Origin: Chelydra serpentina
Taxonomy: Eukaryota > Chordata > Testudines > Chelydridae
Length of the DNA: 64,000 nt
Assembly: GCA_037349315.1 (NCBI GenBank)
Contig: JBAIAC010000024.1
Coordinates: forward strand, 38,785,501-38,849,500
Direction: 5' to 3'
Within the stretch, counting starts at the first letter, position 1. Each line of letters begins with the position of its first letter. The notes beneath the pieces were generated by a model that was not told the DNA's origin, searched no databases, and saw nothing but the letters and a program-made list of their open reading frames with translations. Below are positions 56,768-64,000 of this stretch, piece by piece. The position numbers were made by a program, and so were the translations under genes.

Positions 56768-59685
56768 GAGGAGGGCTGGGGGGGATCCTTGCTGGCAGAC
56801 TCACTCACGGCCCCTATCGGGCCGCGTAACAATCCGTGACCCACCCCGTAGGTGAGTAGTGAGTCACGGAAAAGGCGGACCCGTTGGTAGGCCATGGCGG
56901 CCTGCTTCCCAGTCCCTTTGCCCTCCCCCATGAGGGCCCTCGTGGCCTGGAGGATTTGGTGGAAATCCCCCCATCGCTGGAGAGCGAGCTGTACTTTGTT
57001 GCAGGAGCCCCGGACATCCTCCAGGAACTCCCGCAGCTCCTCTCGCAGCGTATGGGGAGCCGGGGTTACTGGCTCCCGGCTATCGAAAGAAGGGGCCCCT
57101 GACACAGCCCTATGGCCCACCGAAACAGACAGGCAAGGGGCGGACCCTCGACGCAGCTCCCGCTGGACCGGCACCTTAGGGCCCAACCCAAAATTCGGCT
57201 TAGTTGGGGGAGGCGGTGGAGGGAGAAGAGCAGCCTCTGGTGGGTCGGGACGAGGAAAGACTGGAGCCGCTCCCTGGGGGTCATCCTCAGTTGAGGGGAG
57301 GGAGACAGCCCCAGGGGCGGCAGTGTCATCATGGGAGGTGTAGGAGATTGGGACGGCATCAGGGGCAGGGCAGGGACCAGAAGTAGGGGCAGGGAAGGAG
57401 ACATGAGCAGGGCCGGGCTGAGGAACGGGTAGAGGATCCTGTGCCGCAGGAGCTGGGCCACTGGGAGGTGGCCTCTCTTGGTGTGGCTGAGGGATCTGGG
57501 AATTGGGAAGGGGACCCCCCACGATGCCGGGCTCTAGTATGATGGCTCGTGTTGCAGCCACGGCATCGGGAGGTGGAAAGATATTTGCGGGGTCCCTGCC
57601 TGGGAAGGAGAACCGTTGTCCCACCCCAATGAGGGGTACCCCCTGGGATTCGGGTCCCGGTCGCAGGGCACTGGCCGTTGCTTCAGGAGGCTTGGCGGCC
57701 GTCAGCGAGGTATCACTTGTGACCGGGCAGGTGGAAGAGCCCAGGGGATCCTCGGAGGTGGGAGCGGAACCGGCGGTCAAGGGGAGGGAGCATGGGGAGA
57801 GGGGGGAAAGGGGCACCGGGGTGAGGTCATTGAGATCGAGGCCTGCTGCTAAAGGGTCGTCCTCCCCCTGGGTGATTGGGGTCAGACCTAGGGCCTCGAT
57901 CTCCTCATAGATGGAGGGCAGGTCACCTTCTGCCACCCCGGGGTTCTCCCCGCCGGCACCTGAAGCGATGCTCTGGTCAGGGTGCGCAGGGTCGACAAAA
58001 GGGGCAGAAGGGGCTCTATCGGGGGCTTCCGAGGGAGGGGCGGTAATACCTTCTGGTGCTGCCACGTCTTTCCCAGCCGGTTCTGGCGGACAAAAGCCGC
58101 TCGGGGGCAAAGCGGAAGGCTCGGCAACAGTGCCCCCCTTCCTGGTCTTCCGGGGGGCTTCCGCATCGGTGGAAAGGAGCGGGGCTTGAGCCTTCCGCTT
58201 GCCCCGCTTCCCCTGTACTAAGGCCCAGTCCTCCATGGCTTCAGCTGGGGGCTGGCTAGTAAGGGTCGGGTCAAGGCGGAGGGGAGATTTCTTAGGGACT
58301 CGGGGAGGTAGTGGTGGGGCAGCATAAGGGAGAGAAAAATCTCTCTGGGGCGGGCCCTCTCCCACGCCCGGCGGTATCCCTGCCTCACCCTCCTCCACAG
58401 GCCTCAGCAGACTGTTCGCGGCGGGCCTCTCCCACTCGTCTGGGCACACTGGGGGAGGAACTCCCAGGGCCCGAGTGGGAGCAGCAGTGGACTGGGAAGG
58501 AGGAGGGGCGGCTCTGGGCACCGGGCATTCAGGGGCGCCGGCGATGACGGGGCCGACGCCCTGCCGGGGCTCGGGGGTCTCGGATGCTCCTCCTTGCCGG
58601 GCCAAGGGACAGTCCCTCCGGACGTGTCCCATCGCCCGGCAGAGGTAGCACCGAGCCTCCCCCGTGGAATAGTACACCCGGTAACGGGCCCCGTGATAGG
58701 GGACCATAAAGGACCCCTCGAGCGCCTCCCCGTCACGTGCAGCCGGCGGCATTTGGAGCTGCACCTGCCGGCGGAACGAGAGGATGTGACGGAGGGCGGG
58801 GTCTTTGCAGCCCAGTGGGAGAGGGCTGACTACAGAGATGGGTCTCCCCAGGGCGGAGAGGGCAGGTAACAGGGCGGCATTGGGGAGGAAGGGAGGGACG
58901 GAAGTGAGGACTAGGCAGACGCCCAAGTCCTCCAGCGGCTCTAATGGGACGAACACGCCCCCCACCGCCAGGCCCTTCTCCACCGCCTCTTGGGCCGCGG
59001 CCTCCGATGCGAGGAAGAAGACTACCTTTCCGTACATTTTGGAGGCCGCTACGATGGCTGTGGGCCCCACCACCCTCGCCAACGCCCGCACATAGGTTTC
59101 TACGTGGGGCGAGGCAGGTACCAGGAGGCAACGGACGCCATGCCTCCTGGTCAAGGTGGGAAAGGGGCCCCGGCCGCTATAGATGGTAGCTGAGGCGGTG
59201 GGCGGGTTAGGTGACGTTGCGGCAGGTGGGGGGGTTGCCGCCACCTGGGCGTATGCTCTGGGGGCCGGGGGTGGGACACCCGCAGAGCTGGTAGAGGGAA
59301 CAGCAGGGAAGGATGCCATGACAGTAGTGGCTGCCTCTGCCATGGAGGGCCTGGCCTTTGTCACGGGGCCCTTACCCTTCTTTTTACCCTGGCCCTTCCT
59401 GCCGGCTGGGGGGGCTCCCCCAGAATCATGGGGGCCGAGGGACGTGGCAGCAGCGGAGGTCTCTTCAGTGTCCGCCACTGCTGGTGCCCCAGCGGGGGCG
59501 AGAGCAGGTGGTTCGGCAGCGGCGGTTAAGGTAGAGGCTTGGGAGGGTGACGGGGGAAACAGGCGGAGGAGGGGAGGCCGTGCCGTCTGGAGGGGCTTCT
59601 CCCTCCATATCGCCTGCCATGATGAGCAGGGGAAGAAGGGAAAATTATTGAGAGGGGGGGTGGGGAGAGGAATTGGGGTGACCAC
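56740..59685 (-). CDS. Tx1-like ORF1 (nucleic-acid binding, CCHC zinc knuckle)
   Basis: A 981-residue open frame. Residues 1-160 are proline- and alanine-rich with a basic patch (GRKGQGKKKGKGPVTKARPS, 95-114). Residues about 175-310 have the alternating pattern of an RRM-like domain. A zinc knuckle CYLCRAMGHVRRDC lies at 346-359 (C346, C349, H354, C359). The remaining 600 residues are proline-, glycine- and acidic-rich and low in complexity, ending with a charged helical segment. Such proteins coat element RNA. The true start may differ: a second frame starting at about 59621 (MAGDMEGEAPPDG) could join this one after a one-base shift near 59545, since the first 45 residues of the annotated frame look artificial. 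No stop interrupts the domain region. Confidence 0.75.
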   Translation of the reverse strand: MVTPIPLPTPPLNNFPFFPCSSWQAIWREKPLQTARPPLLRLFPPSPSQASTLTAAAEPPALAPAGAPAVADTEETSAAATSLGPHDSGGAPPAGRKGQGKKKGKGPVTKARPSMAEAATTVMASFPAVPSTSSAGVPPPAPRAYAQVAATPPPAATSPNPPTASATIYSGRGPFPTLTRRHGVRCLLVPASPHVETYVRALARVVGPTAIVAASKMYGKVVFFLASEAAAQEAVEKGLAVGGVFVPLEPLEDLGVCLVLTSVPPFLPNAALLPALSALGRPISVVSPLPLGCKDPALRHILSFRRQVQLQMPPAARDGEALEGSFMVPYHGARYRVYYSTGEARCYLCRAMGHVRRDCPLARQGGASETPEPRQGVGPVIAGAPECPVPRAAPPPSQSTAAPTRALGVPPPVCPDEWERPAANSLLRPVEEGEAGIPPGVGEGPPQRDFSLPYAAPPLPPRVPKKSPLRLDPTLTSQPPAEAMEDWALVQGKRGKRKAQAPLLSTDAEAPRKTRKGGTVAEPSALPPSGFCPPEPAGKDVAAPEGITAPPSEAPDRAPSAPFVDPAHPDQSIASGAGGENPGVAEGDLPSIYEEIEALGLTPITQGEDDPLAAGLDLNDLTPVPLSPLSPCSLPLTAGSAPTSEDPLGSSTCPVTSDTSLTAAKPPEATASALRPGPESQGVPLIGVGQRFSFPGRDPANIFPPPDAVAATRAIILEPGIVGGPLPNSQIPQPHQERPPPSGPAPAAQDPLPVPQPGPAHVSFPAPTSGPCPAPDAVPISYTSHDDTAAPGAVSLPSTEDDPQGAAPVFPRPDPPEAALLPPPPPPTKPNFGLGPKVPVQRELRRGSAPCLSVSVGHRAVSGAPSFDSREPVTPAPHTLREELREFLEDVRGSCNKVQLALQRWGDFHQILQATRALMGEGKGTGKQAAMAYQRVRLFRDSLLTYGVGHGLLRGPIGAVSESASKDPPQPSSWHLSSSQH

Positions 59686-59699
59686 TCCTCCCTGCTAAG

Positions 59700-60971
59700 C
59701 TGTAGGCAGGGGAGGAGGGCACTAAAAGTGGGGACAGGGTTCAGGGTTATCTTGGACTAGTGTGGGGGTAGGGTTCAGTCACCAACTCAAGATGGGAAAT
59801 CCGGCTCCTCTTGTTGCACTAGGGGAGGGGATGATATAACAGCATGGGGGTGCAGTGAGATAGGGTCAAAATTAAATAGGGGAGGGGCACAAGCGCATGG
59901 GAGGGGGCGTGGGTTCACGAAAGCAGGGGGCTAATCAGGGCAAACAGAGCTTCAGGGGAGGGAGACAACCAACTAAGAATGGGGCAGAAAAACAAGGGAC
60001 TAGTTTCAGGGCTAGGGTAGGGCAAACAAACAAGGCTGTAGATGGAGAGTGGCAGGGCAGGCAAAACTTAAAATAGCAAGGGGCTGGGACCAAAAAAAAA
60101 GGGGGCAAACAACTGCAAGGGGTAAATGGGGCAGGTGGCAAGGGACAAAGCAAGGGATGTGCAGCTGGGGGGAAGAGGGTCAGTCCAAGGGGTATGGGAG
60201 GGGGCATGTGCACCCACGTGCGCTTGCACAAAGTCAATGGGTGGGGCTGGTTGCCGCTGCAGGCCCAAATGATGTTAAAAGGTTGTGGCGGGCCATGGAA
60301 GCAGCTAAGTCCAGAGGCCGTAGCACAAGGCAGATGGTGAGCAGCCAGCAGAGGTTGTGGAGGGGGCAGCGGTGGTGGTGGGGGTTATGGGGGGGCACAG
60401 GTGGACCAGGGGGCAGGCTCAGCGCCACACCCCCTGTGCCCCTGCACACACAGTCAATACCCCCACCACTAGAGCACAGTTCGAAAGATTACTCAGTTCT
60501 TGGAGGCCCCCTCCACGGTGGTCTGCAGAGTCTCCGCCGACTGTCTTCCGGGTCTTCCTCCTCTGGGTACCAGCAGCTTCCTGGCAGCAAACAGGGCAGC
60601 AGCAGCAGCTCCAGCAACTCCAGGTGGTGGTCCGGTGGTCAGGCAGGACCCCTCACAGATGGTGGTGGTCACAGCAGCGGCTGGAACAGGGGTCCCTCAC
60701 ACCCCTCCTCTGGGGAGAGGGCCAGCAGGCCCCCTCCCCGCCAAGGGGTTGCTGCAGCAGCAGGAGTAGCAGCAACCAAGGTGTTGGGGGGGGGAGGGGG
60801 TTCAGCTGCCAGGCAGCCAGCAACCAGAGAGTAGAGTAATGGGAGGGGTGCCTGGCCCAGCCAGGGGAGAAGCTGGAGCAGCAGTAGCAGCAAACAGCAG
60901 CTGGGAGAGCCCAGGGCCTAGCAGCAGCCCCAGCAAGATGAGCAGGAGGAGCAGCCCTCTACCTCCTTCCC
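59700..60971 (-). other. 5' region of the Tx1-like element
   Basis: About 1.3 kb upstream of ORF1, pyrimidine-rich on the coding (minus) strand, with many CTG/CAG triplets at 60550-60950. No conserved frame is seen; the long plus-strand frames (for example 60049-60834) are low-complexity chance products. LINE 5' regions usually hold an internal promoter, but no motif identifies one here. Confidence 0.55.
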
Positions 60972-61594
60972 GGCCAGAGGGCTATATGGAAGTGGTAAGG
61001 AACCAGTATGTTAGCCCCAGGCTAAACAAATCCCTGATACCTTGTTAACCAAATGGCAGTTGCTACGGGTTAATCAAGACACCTGGGGCCAATTAAGATC
61101 CTTCTAGAAAAAGCAGTGGAGATGGCTAGATTGATTGGGACACCCGAAGCCAATCAAGGGCTGGCTGGAACTAGTTAAAAGCCTCCCAGTTAGTCAGTGA
61201 GGGGGGATGTCAGGAGCTGTGGAAGGAGGTTGGGTGTGAGGAGCTGGGAGCAAGAGGCACTAGGAGCTGAGAGTGAGAAGGCATACTGCTGGAACATCCT
61301 GTGGTGAGGATAAAGAAGGTGTTGGGAGGAGTCCATGGGGAAGTAGCCCAGGGAGTTGTAGCTGTCGTGCAGTTGTTCCAAGAAGCACTCTAAACAGCTG
61401 CAGTCCACAGGGCCCTGGGCTGGAACCTGGAGTAGAGGGCGGGCCCGGGTTCCCCCCAAAACTCCCAACTCCTGATCAGACACAGGAGGAGTTAACCTGG
61501 ACTGTGGGTTCTACCAGAGGGGAAGATCTCCGAGGCAAGCAAAATCCGCCAATAAGCGCAGGACCCACCAAGATAAAGGAGGAACTTTGTCACA
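60972..61594 (+). repeat. LTR, remaining part on the right of the Tx1-like element
   Basis: It starts ggccagagggctatatgg and continues collinear with the solo LTR at 36293-36912 to the end tttgtcaca. It lacks only the first 13 or so bases. Its variant bases (gtggtaagg, cagagggc) match the 36-kb copy, while the left-hand segments (gtggtgagg, cagatggc) match the 8.7-kb copy. Confidence 0.85.
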
Positions 61595-61598
61595 CCGA

Positions 61599-62110
61599 GT
61601 ACAAACCTTCTGGAGATCCCTGGGTATGTATTTGGGTGGCTAGCCCAAGCTGCTGACCATGCTACCTGCAATTACACGATTTTTAGCGTTGGCTCATACA
61701 GAGCTAGCATGCAACTGCATTACATGCTTTGGAAAGCATGGCCCCAGCTGCAGTGTATTTATCCTCACAACAGGTATGTGTACATTTAAGATTCTGAGGT
61801 GTTCAGACACTGTGGTAGTGGGGGCTATACAAATACCTAACATAGAAATAAGACTAGCATTATTAGAGGCCTTGTGCTGGAAATTCAGGGAAATCTTATT
61901 AAATCTGGTGGGTGTAAAGCCACCCTTCATTCAAGATCAATGCAAAAAGTGATTGAGCTCCATTATAGAACAGATAACTGAACCAATAAGAGCCTCCAGT
62001 CCAACACAAGCTACATGTAAGGCTGGAATAGGGGCTGGGCCATGTGGCCCAAGGGGTTTCCCAGACATCTAATATCCACTCAACCCCCTCACCCCTGCAT
62101 TTGTTTGCAG
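61599..62110. other. No gene recognised
   Basis: Short overlapping frames on both strands (61659-61952 plus, 61694-61930 minus) have no recognisable domain. Confidence 0.4.
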
Positions 62111-62111
62111 C

Positions 62112-62127
62112 TGTGTGTGTGTGTATA

Positions 62128-62158
<31 letters not shown>

Positions 62159-62160
62159 AG

Positions 62161-62191
<31 letters not shown>

Positions 62192-62192
62192 T
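62112..62192. repeat. Compound microsatellite (TG)n(TA)n(GATATA)n(GA)n
   Basis: Four simple-repeat blocks follow each other without interruption: tgtgtgtgtg, tatatatatata, repeated gatata and gagagagagaga. The short frame across it on the minus strand is an artefact. Confidence 0.95.
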
Positions 62193-62194
62193 AA

Positions 62195-64000
62195 AAAGAA
62201 TCACAGCAGAAAAACTTGAGGGGGAACTTTTGGGTAGATTGCGAGCTGGAAAAAGACTTAGCACTGTGAGCAAAGAATCAGTCTCCTGCTATATTCAGGG
62301 AAACAGGGCTTTATGTACGTTCTTGTAAACAAGATTGCATCAAAAAAATACTGATGCCATCATTAGTGTCTTCTCTTAATGGAAACAACTCACAAGACCC
62401 TGACTTTTGGCTAATCACCTAGATCAAAAGGGGTAACAATGTTTTTCTGGAGGTAGTGGTATAGTGTAGTTTGAGACATTTTAAATGACTGAAGTATTCC
62501 ATTTAGAACAGCTGCTGTTAAATATGCACAATAAATCACAACCATTTCATGAGGACTAGATAAAGCGTGGACTTCATGAAAGACTTGTGGCAATGCACAC
62601 TGTCAGAAGACTTGGTTGATTTTACAAAATATATAGCTACTGAGTTGCCAGTTCTCATGTTATTATTGCAAGCCTTACAATATCGGGGGGGGGGGGGGGG
62701 TTAAAGCTGCTCCTGATTTCATGATCATCACTTACTCTTGTCTTCCATTCTCTTATATTACGCTTATTCAAAATGGTTACCTCCACCCATTCTTCTCAAT
62801 AGGACAAGCTTAGTTGCCTTCAAGTTTCCAGTGGGACGATCACAGACCTGGCTGAGCTTCCCCCATGCTGATGAGATTAGATCCATACATTGGATTCATT
62901 GGTCTGGGTAGGCTCCAGCCATTGCCTCTTCCTTTGGCCTTGAGGCTCTCCCCTTGAACTGTCCAGTACCGCTTCAGTACTGTGGATGTAGGACCCTGCA
63001 TCCAGCTGCCCTAGCCCAAGACCAGTGCTGAACCCCACCCAAGACTCCTCAGTATCTTAAGCACACCCTCCCCAGAGCTCCAGCCTTGTGGGTAGTCGGA
63101 TTTATAATTTAACCCTTCAGGAATATGTGATAATTGAAGCAAATAAGATGCAGACTTTAAAAAGTGATTGGTTTAGAAATCTTTGCTTTAGACAGCACAA
63201 GAGATCTACAAATTCAGGCAAAATAAGAAACACAATTCCCTGCCTCAATTTATTCACAACTCGAGAGTGCTTTGGGAGTTGTCACTGCTTTCAGAGGTCT
63301 CCAGTTCCCCTCTCTTGGCCCTCACTCCTCTGGCTCAGTCTTCTTCTGGTTGGTAAGAGATTGCTATTTAGTGGAGACCTGGTCTTGTTAGAATTTCCAA
63401 GCCCCCCTGTCATGTGACCCTCCTGGCCAGCCTCAAAGCTTCCCTCACATGAGCAAAATTCCCTATCAGGTGGTCTGCTCCTGTTACCACCCACCAGGAG
63501 TCCAAATATGAAAAACTGGTTTTACCTAGGTTGCAGCCACCCCATCGTTCTGCTGTGCAAAGGCTTATTCACTTGTTGATGATCTTGAACTACTGTCCCA
63601 TTCAGCGGCTGTCACCCAGGCACCAATCTCCCTCTCTTTGCCTCCAGAAGTATGATGCAATAATACAATAAAGATAACCATAAGGCATAGACAGACAGAT
63701 TTCATTATATCAAACAGAATTTGTAAGTGCTGTATGCCTGAAATCTCCTTTTTAAAAATTCACTAAAATTAGTTACAAAAGAATACAAATCAAAATGGTC
63801 TTTTTGTTTGTCACAAGACACTAGATGCATAATTAGAAAACAAGCCACTAGAGATCAACAGAAGATGGATGAATGCACATTTTATAAACTCTCTAAAGAC
63901 AAGTATTAAAAGTTATCTAAATATGTTTCCAGCTAAAAGGCAGCTTCAGTCACATTTCAACTCTTACATTCTGACAGATGTTTGTTTTCTCTTCGTTTTA
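62195..64000. other. No gene recognised; poly-G run at 62685-62700
   Basis: Mixed-composition sequence with short frames only. A run of 16 G interrupts otherwise AT-rich DNA at 62685-62700. No element ends are visible. Confidence 0.45.

Larger units (their letters stand above)
52743..60971 (-). mobile_element. Tx1-like non-LTR retrotransposon, near full-length (about 8.2 kb)
   Basis: On the minus strand a 1.3-kb 5' region is followed by ORF1 (59685-56740), an overlapping ORF2 (56767 to about 53079) and a 3' region ending with ggatcccaataag at 52743. The gene layout (ORF1 with RRM-like region and CCHC knuckle, ORF2 with AP endonuclease, RT and C-terminal zinc motif) fits the Tx1/L1 group. It sits inside a gypsy LTR, with 41-bp LTR segments on both sides that could be a long target duplication. 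It is visibly GC-rich and CpG-rich relative to its surroundings, suggesting that methylation decay has had little time to act. Confidence 0.8.
52533..61594 (+). mobile_element. Gypsy LTR expanded by a Tx1-like insertion, 4-bp duplication CCGA
   Basis: The outer left end is tgtgacggggcaaggccaga at 52533; the outer right end is gaggaactttgtcaca at 61594. CCGA lies immediately outside both (52529-52532, 61595-61598). The LTR is of the same family as 8734-9370 and 36293-36912. Between its ends lie LTR bases 1-54, 102 bp of filler, LTR bases 1-54 again, the Tx1-like element (52743-60971), and LTR from about base 14 to its end. Matching duplications argue that the two outer ends entered together. 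Confidence 0.75.

Noticed and set aside
60049..60839. 261- and 160-residue glycine/serine-rich frames
   Set aside because: Low-complexity sequence in the 5' region of the Tx1-like element, in overlapping frames; no domain.
62112..62192. Origin or telomere-like structure
   Set aside because: It is an ordinary compound microsatellite of tg, ta, gatata and ga units.

Overview
This window reads as vertebrate nuclear DNA with no host gene I can support. The mix of repeats points to a reptile, most likely a turtle, by inference. It contains CR1 LINEs, a Penelope-like element with GIY-YIG, an RTE-clade LINE, a Tx1-like LINE, a Ty3/gypsy element, retrovirus-like LTRs, PIF/Harbinger elements and MITEs, many hAT MITEs, a pogo/Tigger remnant and old MIR SINEs. 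Most long open frames in GC-rich stretches are chance frames inside repeats. I saw no tRNA, rRNA, CRISPR array or operon-like gene order.

Layout. 1-8.7 kb is AT-rich intergenic or intronic DNA with MIR and small hAT-type MITEs. 8734-10763 is an internally deleted Ty3/gypsy element (minus strand, RT and RNase H directly before the 3' LTR) with a 4-bp target duplication. 11.9-24.5 kb holds two probable solo LTRs, a Harbinger foldback MITE, a Harbinger element with a Myb/SANT-like ORF and a nested hAT MITE, and a 1.6-kb GC-rich hAT element. 24.7-26.95 kb is a Penelope-like element split by a hAT element that itself carries a perfect 48-bp palindrome and another MITE. 27.2-30.7 kb holds a hAT fragment, a GC-rich palindrome, a probable LTR, a Tigger transposase pseudogene and a CR1 tail. 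32.0-37.8 kb holds a third member of the GC-rich hAT family and a long minus-strand CR1 interrupted by a hAT MITE and a solo gypsy LTR. 38.9-44.5 kb holds a Harbinger MITE, a well preserved 5'-truncated CR1 and a decayed RTE element. 44.5-48.8 kb is featureless.

52.5-61.6 kb is the most striking part. It is a gypsy LTR, bounded by matching CCGA duplications, that now contains an apparently near full-length (about 8.2 kb) Tx1-like non-LTR retrotransposon on the minus strand. ORF1 (RRM-like region plus CCHC knuckle) is largely open. ORF2 (AP endonuclease, YADD reverse transcriptase, C-terminal zinc motif) is broken by two frameshifts. The LTR's first 54 bp occur twice on the left with filler DNA between them. 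The last 2.4 kb is unique-looking DNA with a compound microsatellite.

The open frames belong to selfish elements rather than a cooperating host system. The main value of the window is a nested insertion record in which target-site duplications of 3, 4 and 8 bp date layers relative to each other, plus a possibly undescribed hAT family and a gypsy lineage whose domain order suggests the Gmr1-like group. All family assignments are by eye from motifs; no database search was possible.
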